This document shows positions 1 to 7,842 of a stretch of 64,000 nucleotides of DNA, one piece after another; position 1 is the first letter of the stretch; each line of letters opens with the position of its first letter. Under the pieces are notes generated by a model. The model did no database searches. It was not told the origin of the DNA and worked only from the letters and a program-made list of their open reading frames with translations. The DNA is from Bacillus sp. RAR_GA_16 (GTDB lineage Bacteria > Bacillota > Bacilli > Bacillales > Guptibacillaceae), in assembly GCF_020165985.1 (NCBI RefSeq), contig NZ_JAIUKZ010000016.1:110213-174212 (forward strand), read 5' to 3'. Made by a program: the position numbers and the translations under genes.

Positions 1-33
1 TTCCTAAATGATGAAGAAAGGAGGAAAACCGAC

Positions 34-252
34 ATGGCAAAAACACTCGAACTTCAGTTCAACACGCGTGACAATAAGCCGTTCTCAATTACGTTAAGCG
101 ATCCAGTGGAGCCCGTGAATCCAGCTGCAATTGCTGCTGCGATGGATACGCTTCTTGCACAAAACTGTTTTACAACAAGCGGAGGAGACCTTGTTTCGAA
201 GAAAGGCGCTCGTATCATTGAGCGCAATGAGAACGACATCATCATCGGTTAA
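34..252 (+). CDS. DUF2922 family protein
   Basis: 72 aa, cytoplasmic, no signal or membrane segment. The opening MAKTLELQF, the central DPVEPVNPAAI and the closing acidic tail match the small DUF2922 family of Firmicutes, whose function is unknown. A clear AAGGAGG stands before the ATG. In Bacillaceae this family commonly lies in a short cluster with a DUF1659 gene upstream and a YvrJ gene downstream; the YvrJ gene is present here and the upstream partner would be outside the window. Family call is firm, role unknown. Confidence 0.85.
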   Translation: MAKTLELQFNTRDNKPFSITLSDPVEPVNPAAIAAAMDTLLAQNCFTTSGGDLVSKKGARIIERNENDIIIG

Positions 253-260
253 TGGATTGA

Positions 261-290
261 AAAGAGGAAGGGCACTTGTCCTTCCTCTTT
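261..290 (+). terminator. Hairpin between DUF2922 and YvrJ genes
   Basis: Perfect 11-bp inverted repeat (AAAGAGGAAGG and its complement) with an 8-nt loop, directly after the DUF2922 stop. The only T-run is inside the 3' arm, so it may be a partial terminator or attenuator that lowers YvrJ expression. Confidence 0.5.
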
Positions 291-325
291 AGCAAGGCAA
301 CTAAACGAACGGGGAGGGTAACCGA

Positions 326-487
326 ATGGAGTCCTGGATGTCTCTCATCAGCGATGTTGGCTTTCCAGTTGTGGTGACGCTTTACTTGCTACACCGCATT
401 GAGCAGAAGCTCGATACGCTGAACGATACCATACTGCAGCTGCCAGATCATTTAAACGCTCGAGGTTCGAATCAAAAAACAGGGTGA
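326..487 (+). CDS. YvrJ family protein
   Basis: 53 aa. MESWMSLISDVGFPVVVTLYL is one amphipathic/transmembrane helix (about residues 5-22), followed by a hydrophilic region beginning HRIEQKLDTLNDTI. This is the layout of the YvrJ family (unknown function), usually found next to DUF2922. The ribosome site GGGGAGGG precedes the ATG by about 9 nt. A small hairpin (arms AGAGAGG/CCTCTCT at 503-509 and 525-531) follows the stop and may end the transcript. Confidence 0.75.
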   Translation: MESWMSLISDVGFPVVVTLYLLHRIEQKLDTLNDTILQLPDHLNARGSNQKTG

Positions 488-1236
488 TCTCTGTAAAAAA
501 GAAGAGAGGGTTCGCTAAGTGAGTCCTCTCTACCATACATAAGCCTCATTCAATTTCATATCGATCAGCGGCTTCCTAACTCTCTTTTTAAATTCGGAGA
601 TGGTGAGGTTTCTTTCAGTGCGTCGCTAATCAGAACGTGGAATGCCTACCACACGTTTGAAAACAAAACTTGTCAGGTGAGCTGAAGCCGATGCAGAAAA
701 TTCAGCGTTCTCCATCAAACACAGTTCCCGGTTTCTGTGGTGAGAAGCTATGGCGTGAACGGCCGTTAACGGTTCGGGTAGGTAACCAGGCGTACTACGG
801 TACGGTAGCAGCGCGCAGATGGCGCACATTGGGCTGGTTTGATGTGTAGAAAGCGTGCTTGTTGAAGAAATTCAAGCGTTCAAATCGGGTGATACGGTGG
901 AAACCTCAGAAGGTCTCAGTATACTTCAGTCGAAAGAACGGCTACTTTTACAGCGCTGATGTTTTTTGTCAGCGCTGTAAAGGTAGTCATTCTCTGTCCA
1001 ATGTTTCCTATCTGATCTAGTGCCTTCAGTGGTTGAGGAGCACAAGAGGCCTCGAGCACAAAAGCAAAGGCACAAGAGAGCTTAAGGAAAAAAAGATGAA
1101 GAAAGAGAATGATGGGGAAATGGGTAGGGGGTTAGGGAAAGCGGGTCAGAGTTTGACGTTAGGTTTTGACCTGAAGCAGCGCATGCAATTCGACATCAAA
1201 TAACACAAATCGGGTGGTGACAGGCACTATTACCTA
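488..1236. other. 749-bp region without a convincing gene
   Basis: Holds a small hairpin just after YvrJ, possible coding debris, and the strong hairpin at 942-986. On the + strand a frame at 691-849 would encode 52 aa rich in Arg and Trp, but it has no ribosome site. Another frame just before it (about 590-685) reads like protein and stops, which suggests a decayed gene I cannot name. The part from 1050 on is purine-rich and contains GCACAAGAG twice, and TGGTGACAGGCACT at 1213. Confidence 0.5.
942..986. terminator. 18-bp inverted repeat with T-rich loop
   Basis: Arms CTACTTTTACAGCGCTGA and TCAGCGCTGTAAAGGTAG pair over 18 positions (one G-T) around a 9-nt loop containing TTTTTT. There is no T-run outside the stem, so termination is uncertain; it could instead be a recombination or protein-binding site. 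Confidence 0.4.
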
Positions 1237-2136
1237 TTAAAGAAGCTGATCCACCAACATCCTAAATTCCTCTGCAATCTCTTTATTCGCACTATAATAA
1301 AACGTATTTCGCTCATCTCGAATATGAATATTCACTAATCCAGCAGCCCCTCTTAAAATGGAAAGGTGATGGTGGATATTGCCTTTTGCCATCCCAATTT
1401 CAGAAACTATTTCAGTGAAAGTATGAGGTGTGTGAGACAGAAATTCGAGGATTCTTAATCTCTTTTCATCCCCAAGTGCTTTCGTAAAACGAAGAAGCTC
1501 ATTTCGTTCATTGTTGGGATTTTTCACTGAATAAGTAATATAAAGCGTATCTTTCAAATGATCGATCAATGCCATCGGTTGAATGTGCAGGGAGGGAATC
1601 AAGCAAACGTTCTGAACTGTTTTTGACTCAACGATAAAACGACTTGCTTCTAAAACCACTTTTTCTCCTGCTTCTTCTTCCAGCATCTTTCGTTTACTCT
1701 CTGCCTCAGCCGTTAATCGCTCCAAAACTCCCTCATTCTGAAACTTAAAATACTCCTCATTCCATTCTTTTAACAGCTTAATCGACCGATCTCGCTGCTC
1801 TAGCAAATTGGTAGGCAACGTCATCTTCTCGTCGAGCGAAGAGGCAATCCGCTCAAACAATTCCCCAGCTGACATCTGTTCCAACCATTCAAAAAAAGTA
1901 TCGATGTCATGTTGATAAGGCGATTGTTCAATGAAAAGCACGAGTAAATCTTCAAAGAACAGGTTCTCTTTGGAAACAATCGCTTCTTTCAAATCAGGGG
2001 AAAGCAATTTTTCTACTTCGCCTGGCCACTTGGAACTAAGATCTAAGTATTTCATCAGAGTTTGTCTTTTATATAGGGAAAAGCTTACTAATAGCTCGTG
2101 TACTGGGGAGGCTAGCACACTAATGTTATAGGACAT
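1237..2136 (-). CDS. ArsR-type winged-helix transcriptional regulator
   Basis: 299 aa. The C-terminal ~90 residues (ALGDEKRLRILEFLS, then TEIVSEIGMAKGNIHHHLSIL and a wing with RDERNTFYYS) form an ArsR/HTH_20 DNA-binding domain. The N-terminal ~200 residues are a helical, charged domain of the kind seen in larger ArsR relatives and probably sense a ligand; no cysteine metal site is evident. I start at the second ATG because GGAGG lies inside the longer frame. It is divergent from the hydrolase gene, whose promoter carries a perfect palindrome, so it probably represses that gene. Confidence 0.8.
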   Translation of the reverse strand: MSYNISVLASPVHELLVSFSLYKRQTLMKYLDLSSKWPGEVEKLLSPDLKEAIVSKENLFFEDLLVLFIEQSPYQHDIDTFFEWLEQMSAGELFERIASSLDEKMTLPTNLLEQRDRSIKLLKEWNEEYFKFQNEGVLERLTAEAESKRKMLEEEAGEKVVLEASRFIVESKTVQNVCLIPSLHIQPMALIDHLKDTLYITYSVKNPNNERNELLRFTKALGDEKRLRILEFLSHTPHTFTEIVSEIGMAKGNIHHHLSILRGAAGLVNIHIRDERNTFYYSANKEIAEEFRMLVDQLL

Positions 2137-2223
2137 TTTTGTTCCTCCGATCATTTCACTTTCATATTAGCTTATCATAATCTGTTCTAATTGATAATAA
2201 TCGAAAAATTTATAATTAACTCA

Positions 2224-2258
2224 TTGACTGATAAATATAGTTCAATTAATATTGAACT
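2224..2258 (+). promoter_or_regulatory. SigA promoter overlapped by a palindromic operator
   Basis: TTGACT (2224-2229), 17 nt, TAATAT (2247-2252) is a near-consensus SigA promoter. The perfect inverted repeat AGTTCAAT-TAAT-ATTGAACT at 2239-2258 is centred on the -10 box. Bound protein would block RNA polymerase. The neighbouring divergent ArsR-type gene is the obvious candidate; this is inference. Confidence 0.75.
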
Positions 2259-2292
2259 AACCAAACGGTGGGAGGTTTTTACAATAACGTTC

Positions 2293-3225
2293 GTGGAACT
2301 GCAAAGACAGGTAATTGCTCTCGTAGAAAAGAAAGCCACTAAAGAAGCCTTTTCGTTAATGGAACATGCAAAAGAAAAGTTTCCTCAGAAGCGTGACCGC
2401 TTAGGCCATTGGATCGCTAGTTTGTATGTGTTAGAAGGGAAACATCAGGAAGCACTAGCCGAATTGCAAGAGGTGATCGAGCATGGCTTATGGTGGAATC
2501 CGGAAATTTTAGCAACAGATCCAGATTTAAGTACCCTGAAACCTTATGCTGAATTCAATACGATTTTGCTAGAATGCCAGCGGATGTATGAAGCGGAAAA
2601 AGAAGTTGCCCATGCTCATTACAGTACTCTAGGTAACGAGGAGGCAGAGACGGTTCTCTTTCCACTGCACTGGAAAGGATCGAATAGCGAAGAGTTTTCG
2701 AAGCAGTGGTCTGATCCGAAAATCACGAACCATTACTTTATGGGTTTTCCTCAATCTTCTCAGCTTTTTAGCTACCAGTGCTATGCATGGGATGATGAAA
2801 CAATCGCAAGGAATGATGTTAGTAGTACCTATCAATCATTCATTCAAAAGCATCCTCTCTCTCGAAAAAGTATTATCATTGCGGGTGCTTCACAAGGCGG
2901 GAATATCGCGACTCAAATGAGTTTGCGAGCTGACGTCGAGGCGTTTCACCATTTTATTGCCATCGTTCCAGCTTTTAACCTAGCGTCACTGAAAGAAACG
3001 CTCACAAAACAGCGAGATTATCATGCTAGAGGCTGCATCATTACGGGAGATCAGGATCCTTTTTATGAGACAGTATTGGAGGCGGTTCAACTGTTTGAAG
3101 CCTATCACATCCCTTGCAAACTAATTGTAAAAGAAGGGATGGGTCACGTCTTCCCAACTGATTTCCCAGATGTGTTAGAAGAAGCGGTTCGCTATGTGAC
3201 AGAGCAAAGGCTAGCTGGAAAATGA
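2293..3225 (+). CDS. Alpha/beta hydrolase with N-terminal helical (TPR-like) region
   Basis: About 310 aa. The N-terminal ~100 residues look like paired helices (TPR-like). The C-terminal part is an alpha/beta hydrolase with nucleophile elbow GASQGG, acidic residue in GDQDPF and histidine in GMGHVF, so a Ser-Asp-His triad is intact; substrate unknown, probably an ester. The reading frame is open from 2191, but a SigA promoter at 2224-2252 rules that out. The strong site GGTGGGAGG (2268-2275) is 8 nt from an in-frame ATA (2284) and 17 nt from the GTG used here, so the exact start is unsettled. Confidence 0.75.
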   Translation: MELQRQVIALVEKKATKEAFSLMEHAKEKFPQKRDRLGHWIASLYVLEGKHQEALAELQEVIEHGLWWNPEILATDPDLSTLKPYAEFNTILLECQRMYEAEKEVAHAHYSTLGNEEAETVLFPLHWKGSNSEEFSKQWSDPKITNHYFMGFPQSSQLFSYQCYAWDDETIARNDVSSTYQSFIQKHPLSRKSIIIAGASQGGNIATQMSLRADVEAFHHFIAIVPAFNLASLKETLTKQRDYHARGCIITGDQDPFYETVLEAVQLFEAYHIPCKLIVKEGMGHVFPTDFPDVLEEAVRYVTEQRLAGK

Positions 3226-3289
3226 AACCAAATCGCTATAGGGATCGTACTAGTAAGAGAGTGTGAAAATTGAAAAGGGGAGATTGGTA

Positions 3290-3472
3290 ATGAAGTCAGG
3301 CTTATTTTCAAAGCCCTACTGGATCGTCAATTTGCTCGGCCTCTTACTGTTTGTCCTCATCGGCATGATCCTTGTTAAGAACGATGAGCTTACGGCATTT
3401 ACCATCGTGGCAGTTTGCTATGGATTTATGATGTTTATAGGGAATTCGCTTTACCGTTCCAACCGAAAGTGA
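3290..3472 (+). CDS. Small membrane protein, two TM segments
   Basis: 60 aa. Two hydrophobic helices (about 11-31 and 37-55) with a short charged loop KNDE between them and a basic C-terminus. The start is the ATG after GGGGAGATTGGTA, not the upstream GTG. No family recognised. It sits 35 nt before the SecD-like gene on the same strand, so co-transcription is possible. Confidence 0.6.
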   Translation: MKSGLFSKPYWIVNLLGLLLFVLIGMILVKNDELTAFTIVAVCYGFMMFIGNSLYRSNRK

Positions 3473-3507
3473 GAGGCTCAACTTTTAAAAAAGGTGTTTG
3501 TTACTAA

Positions 3508-4761
3508 ATGAAAAAAAGCTGGGTCCTATCAATAGTCCTCACGATCGGAATCATCTTCCTATTAATGATCTCAACCTCTAAAAACATTTTAGAAGAACTG
3601 AAGCTCGGGCTCGATCTACAAGGTGGCTTTGAGATCCTTTATGAAGTACAGGATCCTTACGAAAAGAGTAGCGCATCAAAGGAAGAGCTCGTGTCGCAAA
3701 CGGCTTCTCTCATTAGCGATCGTCTTAATGTACTTGGAATCAGTGAGCCAGTAATGACGATAGAAGATGAAGATCGCATTCGTGTTCAGGTGCCAGGGGT
3801 GAAGGATCAGGAGGAAGCGCGTGAGTTTATTTCCATAGGAGGAAACATTTCAATACGAGATACAGCTAACAATCTTGTGTTCTCTTCATCGGATTTCTCT
3901 TCTGTTGGGTTGGAACAATCGACGGCGGATACAGCTCAGGTTGTTACAATTGACTTTAGCGATGCGATTAATCTAAGGGAAGTCTCACAAAAGTATGAAA
4001 AGCAACACCTTGTTGTCTGGCTAGATTACGTGAAGGGAGACGCCTATCAAGAGGAGAAAAATAAAGAAGATTCAAAGATTATTTTTGATGGTAGATTAGT
4101 GAAAGCATTATCAAATGAAGGAGGAATGGCACTCTCTAGCGATTTTTCTCCTGAGGAAGCAAAGCTGCTATCAAAAGCGCTTATCACGGGCAATCTCCCT
4201 GCTCCATTAGAAGAAATTTCTTCTCATTCTGTCAGCAGTCAGCTTGGTGAACAGGCGTTAAAAAATACGATGAAAGCTGGCGTTCTAGGAATCTCTCTAG
4301 TCTTCCTGTTCATGATCTGGCGCTATCGCTGGCTTGGGCTGCTTTCAATCATCTGTATGGTCAGTTATCTTTACCTCGCGATCGGTATTTTCGTTTTTAT
4401 GGAAGGAGTTCTTACGTTAACAGGGCTTGCCGCCTTCATTCTTGGTCTCGGTATGGCAGTTGATGCAACCATTCTTACGTTTGAGCGCCTGAAAGAATAT
4501 GAAACACCTGCTCCATCGTTAAAGAAGATCATGTTTGCTTCAAATCGTACCTTTACGACGATAGCTGATGCGCATCTTACCACGTTAATTGCTGCAGCAG
4601 GGCTATTTCTTTTTGGAGTCGGTAGTGTGAAGGGATTCGCGACCATGCTCTTAATCAGCGTGATTGCAGGATTCTTAACATGCTATGTTTTATTAAGACT
4701 TCTTCTCTATCTAATCGGTGAAGCGAGAGTCGGCGAATGGTATTCTAGTCATCATAAATAA
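3508..4761 (+). CDS. secD: SecD-like protein-export subunit without a SecF half
   Basis: 417 aa. TM1 at 5-24, the SecD signature GLDLQGG at 34-40, an extracytoplasmic P1-type domain to about residue 255, then five C-terminal TM segments including GLGMAVDATILTFERLKE, which keeps the conserved TM Asp. This is the SecD half of the SecDF proton-driven export motor (RND superfamily). In most Bacilli SecD and SecF are one ~740-aa protein; here the frame stops after the SecD half and no secF follows. Either a paralogue working with another SecDF or a stand-alone variant. Confidence 0.8.
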   Translation: MKKSWVLSIVLTIGIIFLLMISTSKNILEELKLGLDLQGGFEILYEVQDPYEKSSASKEELVSQTASLISDRLNVLGISEPVMTIEDEDRIRVQVPGVKDQEEAREFISIGGNISIRDTANNLVFSSSDFSSVGLEQSTADTAQVVTIDFSDAINLREVSQKYEKQHLVVWLDYVKGDAYQEEKNKEDSKIIFDGRLVKALSNEGGMALSSDFSPEEAKLLSKALITGNLPAPLEEISSHSVSSQLGEQALKNTMKAGVLGISLVFLFMIWRYRWLGLLSIICMVSYLYLAIGIFVFMEGVLTLTGLAAFILGLGMAVDATILTFERLKEYETPAPSLKKIMFASNRTFTTIADAHLTTLIAAAGLFLFGVGSVKGFATMLLISVIAGFLTCYVLLRLLLYLIGEARVGEWYSSHHK

Positions 4762-4798
4762 GAAAAAAGTCCCCCAGTATTACTGGGAAGACTTTGTT
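4762..4798. terminator. Bidirectional terminator between secD-like and PepSY genes
   Basis: Inverted repeat AAAGTC-CCCAGT-ATT-ACTGGG-GACTTT flanked by A and T runs on both sides, placed between two convergent genes. Confidence 0.75.
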
Positions 4799-5151
4799 TC
4801 TTCCTGATCGTCCTCATCGTCCTCATCATCAGCCTCAACTTGCAGCACTTCACCGCTCATCCCATCAATTTCAACCTCTGTTTCAACAGAATCTGTTTGG
4901 ATATCAAACTCATAAACGATCGTTCCGTTTTCTTTCTCTACCTCTTTTTCAGTGACATCTCCTTCCACTTCTTCCTTTGCAATCTTTTCCGCTTCCGCTT
5001 CTGAAATCTTCGCTTCTTCCATTAGTTTGCTTTCATTGTTGCTGGCTGAAGCAAGCGCGTTCTCCATTCCATCTGTTCCCTGATAGAGAAAAACTCCTCC
5101 TGCAAGTCCTAGTGCAGTACCACCAACGATAAGTGTTTTTTTGAATTTCAT
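4780..5151 (-). CDS. PepSY domain protein, exported
   Basis: 123 aa. An N-terminal basic stretch and hydrophobic helix (about 5-23) anchor or export the protein. A PepSY-type region follows (ISEAEAEKIAKEEVEG, then IVYEFDIQ and EVEIDGMSGEVL), ending in a very acidic tail. PepSY proteins are thought to inhibit proteases or sense envelope conditions. The start is the ATG after AAAGGAGGAAACAGC. It is divergent from a response regulator/kinase pair, a common arrangement in which the kinase controls the PepSY gene. Confidence 0.8.
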   Translation of the reverse strand: MKFKKTLIVGGTALGLAGGVFLYQGTDGMENALASASNNESKLMEEAKISEAEAEKIAKEEVEGDVTEKEVEKENGTIVYEFDIQTDSVETEVEIDGMSGEVLQVEADDEDDEDDQEETKSSQ

Positions 5152-5225
5152 GCTGTTTCCTCCTTTGTTTTTGTATGACATCCTCTATGATAAGGAAACA
5201 ATCTAATAAAAAAAGGACAGAAGCA

Positions 5226-5262
5226 TGAGAAAAAAATGAGCATTCTCTCATGAAATTCTCAT
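5226..5262. promoter_or_regulatory. Candidate response-regulator binding region
   Basis: Intergenic region between the PepSY gene and the two-component genes. It contains the inverted repeat CATGAGA...TCTCATG (5226-5232, 5248-5254) and the direct repeat ATTCTC at 5244 and 5257. Direct repeats near one helical turn are typical of OmpR-family regulators; binding is inferred. Confidence 0.45.
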
Positions 5263-5311
5263 TTTTCTATTGAAGTTAGGGTAGGTACAATAAAAGAAAG
5301 AGGTGAGAAAC

Positions 5312-5998
5312 GTGGAGAAAGAGTCCATTCTTATTGTGGAAGATGAAGTGAATGTTATTCAATTTATGAAGTTAGAGCTTGAACACGAAGGATACGAGGT
5401 AACTACGGCGAAAGATGGAGAGGAAGCAATGGCTCGATTTCAGGAAAAGGAGTGGAGCGTCATTCTTCTTGATTGGATGCTTCCTAAGCTTGATGGCCTA
5501 GAAGTGTGCAGGCGTATTCGTAAATCAAGTCAGGTACCCATTATCATCCTAACCGCAAGAGATTATGTCGGGGATAAAATTCTTGGACTGGATCGTGGGG
5601 CAGATGATTACATTACGAAGCCATTTGAAATCGAAGAACTGCTCGCAAGGATTCGGGCGGTGTTAAGACGGGTGCGAACAGGTGAGAAAGAAGAGGAAGA
5701 TAAGCTCATTGTTGAGAATCTTGAAGTGAATTTGAAAAGTCGTCGCGTCACTCGTGAGGGTAACGAGATTGAACTGACGCAGCGAGAATTTGATTTGCTT
5801 GTTTTTCTGATGAAGCATGAAGGAGAGGCACTCAGTCGTGAATGGCTTCTTTCCGCTGTTTGGGGGTATGATTTCGCTGGAGAAACCAATGTTGTCGACG
5901 TTTACATTCGCTATCTACGAAACAAATTGGATCGACATTACGAACCAACGCTTATTCATACCGTGAGAGGAATTGGCTATATCCTTCGTTCCTCATAA
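5312..5998 (+). CDS. OmpR-family response regulator
   Basis: 228 aa. Receiver domain with acidic pair E10/D11, phospho-acceptor D54 in LLDWMLP, and the conserved Lys in TKPFE; then a winged-helix output domain (LTQREFDLLVFLMKH, VDVYIRYLRNKLD, HTVRGIGYIL). It acts as a phosphorylation-switched transcription factor. I use the GTG 5 nt after AGAGGTGA. The cognate kinase starts 25 nt downstream. Probable targets are the divergent PepSY gene and its own operon. The specific regulon is not recognisable. Confidence 0.9.
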   Translation: MEKESILIVEDEVNVIQFMKLELEHEGYEVTTAKDGEEAMARFQEKEWSVILLDWMLPKLDGLEVCRRIRKSSQVPIIILTARDYVGDKILGLDRGADDYITKPFEIEELLARIRAVLRRVRTGEKEEEDKLIVENLEVNLKSRRVTREGNEIELTQREFDLLVFLMKHEGEALSREWLLSAVWGYDFAGETNVVDVYIRYLRNKLDRHYEPTLIHTVRGIGYILRSS

Positions 5999-6023
5999 AG
6001 TTAGGAATGGGAGGTTTACGTAT

Positions 6024-7373
6024 ATGAGAAATCAACAAAGTCAGTCGCTACTAAAACAATTTACCTCCTGGTATGTGTGGCAATTCATTACCGCTTTAGT
6101 CATCATTGGTCTTGTTGTTCTTAGCGCAATTGGTTTTTTCTTACTTGAAGGAACGCAGGATGAGGTTGAGGTGATTGAAGAACAGCTACTCAAGATCACG
6201 GACGAAAGCGATATTCAGCAGGCGCTCGAAGAGGTTCTTTATCCTGATAACTCGGATTATGAAGTTGAAATACAGAAGGATGGAGAAATTCTTGCACAGT
6301 CAGGAGATGAGGAAGAACTTGATCTAAGCGATGAATGGAATGTCCCGATATGGAATCAGTATAGTTGGTACAAAGAAGAAGGGTTATTTTATAAACAGGA
6401 TGCAACGTTTTCGAATGGCGTCATCCATATAAAAGTTCCGCTCGAAGATGAGCTTGAATTTCTTCAGCTGATCTTTATTGTTCTTCTCGTTACAGGACTG
6501 GCTAGCATTCTTCTAGGGTCCGTTCTTATCTACCAATTTACAAAAAGTAGGCTGCGTCCGCTTCTGAAGATTACAACTGAAGTAAGTCGTATGGAAGGAT
6601 CGTCCGATTTACAAAAGCGGATTTCAGAACCCGACAATCCGAAAGAACTAAAGGAGCTTGCGAGTACGTTTAACCAGCTCCTACAACAGTTGGAGGAACA
6701 ATTTGAAAAAGAAAAACGGTTTGTCTCAAATGCTTCCCATGAATTAAGAACGCCGTTAACGTCATTTCGCGGACACTTAAATTTAATCAAAAGATGGGGG
6801 AAAGATGATCCTGCGGTTTTGGAATCATCGCTACAAGCATTGGATGATGAAAGTAGCCGCATGAAACACATTTTAGAGCAGATGCTTACTATTGCAAGAA
6901 ATGAGCATCAGAAAACAACGCTCGAAAAGATGGATCTAACAGAAATTGTGGATCATGTCGTCGGTCAATTTGAATCTCGTTTACATGTGCCCATTACCGC
7001 TCACCTTGAACATATTGAGGTGTCAGGTGATCGTGAACAGCTTAGACAAGTGGTGGTTATTTTATTGGAAAATGCTCAGAGATACACAATGGAAGGCAGG
7101 ATTACCGTTGATTTAAAAGAGATCGAAGACAGGGTGACGTTAAAAATCTCAGATACAGGCATTGGTATTCCACGTAACGAGCTTCCGAAGATTTTTTCTC
7201 GCTTTTACCGTGTAGACAAAAACCGTTCACGAGAAACAGGGGGAACGGGACTTGGTCTGTCGATCGCGAAGGAATTCGTCGAGAATCATCATGGCACGAT
7301 TGAAGTAGCAAGTGAAGAAGGGATCGGAAGTACCTTTACTGTATCATTACCCACGATGTTAAGTGAAAGCTGA
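6024..7373 (+). CDS. Sensor histidine kinase (HAMP, HisKA, HATPase)
   Basis: 449 aa. TM1 about 20-43, an acidic extracytoplasmic sensor loop of about 100 residues, TM2 about 148-170, a HAMP linker, the HisKA box SNASHELRTPL with phospho-acceptor near H239, and the ATPase N, G1 (DTGIGI) and G2 (GGTGLGLS) boxes. It phosphorylates the response regulator encoded immediately upstream. The ATG at 6024 follows GGGAGG; the reading frame continues upstream into the regulator gene but without a ribosome site. The acidic sensor loop suggests sensing of cations, peptides or envelope state. Confidence 0.9.
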   Translation: MRNQQSQSLLKQFTSWYVWQFITALVIIGLVVLSAIGFFLLEGTQDEVEVIEEQLLKITDESDIQQALEEVLYPDNSDYEVEIQKDGEILAQSGDEEELDLSDEWNVPIWNQYSWYKEEGLFYKQDATFSNGVIHIKVPLEDELEFLQLIFIVLLVTGLASILLGSVLIYQFTKSRLRPLLKITTEVSRMEGSSDLQKRISEPDNPKELKELASTFNQLLQQLEEQFEKEKRFVSNASHELRTPLTSFRGHLNLIKRWGKDDPAVLESSLQALDDESSRMKHILEQMLTIARNEHQKTTLEKMDLTEIVDHVVGQFESRLHVPITAHLEHIEVSGDREQLRQVVVILLENAQRYTMEGRITVDLKEIEDRVTLKISDTGIGIPRNELPKIFSRFYRVDKNRSRETGGTGLGLSIAKEFVENHHGTIEVASEEGIGSTFTVSLPTMLSES

Positions 7374-7483
7374 CGCGTCGTCTGGCTAGTTGGATAGGAG
7401 AAATTAATCTGTAGTTTTGGATAAATATGTTAAAATAATTCCGAGTACATTCTGTAGGAAATTTCTCGAGAGGAGTTGGAGAA

Positions 7484-7651
7484 GTGTCAATCTTTCTAGC
7501 CCTATTGCCATTACTTTTTTGGATAGGCGTTGCGGTAGCTATCATTTATTTCATCGTTAGAAAAGTAAAACGATCACGAAGAGCGCTTGAAGAACGTATT
7601 GAAGTTTTGGAACGAAATCAAGCGGAGGTAAAAGAGAAGAGTGAATTTTAA
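7484..7651 (+). CDS. Small single-TM protein with basic coiled-coil tail
   Basis: 55 aa, GTG start 6-7 nt after AGGAGTTGGAG. One TM helix (about 3-24) followed by the basic stretch RKVKRSRR and a helical charged tail (ALEERIEVLERNQAEVKEKS) likely to form a coiled coil. This is a common Bacillus small membrane protein layout; function unknown. It lies 110 nt after the kinase and is followed by a terminator. Confidence 0.65.
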   Translation: MSIFLALLPLLFWIGVAVAIIYFIVRKVKRSRRALEERIEVLERNQAEVKEKSEF

Positions 7652-7721
7652 GAACCTGTATTGAAAGAAGAGAAGACAAAACGGCCGCCTACATGATCAT
7701 GAGCGCTGCATTTATGCTCAT

Positions 7722-7750
7722 AAGCTTTCTCTCTTGAGAGGAAGCTTTTT
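7722..7750 (+). terminator. Rho-independent terminator
   Basis: Stem AAGCTT-CTCTC / GAGAG-AAGCTT with a 2-nt loop and a TTT(TT) run. Confidence 0.75.
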
Positions 7751-7842
7751 CACATCTATTCGCAACTGATCAAAAGAAGGTGCCTCCCCCTCTTTATCGA
7801 AACAGTATAATGGATACTTACAACTCCACAAGGAGGTAACCA

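Noticed and set aside
1080..1236. Known GGTGACAGGCAC-type intergenic repeat of Bacillus
   Set aside because: Only a single partial copy is present, too little to claim a repeat.
2191..2292. N-terminal extension of the hydrolase
   Set aside because: It contains the SigA promoter and operator; a transcript could not include this start.
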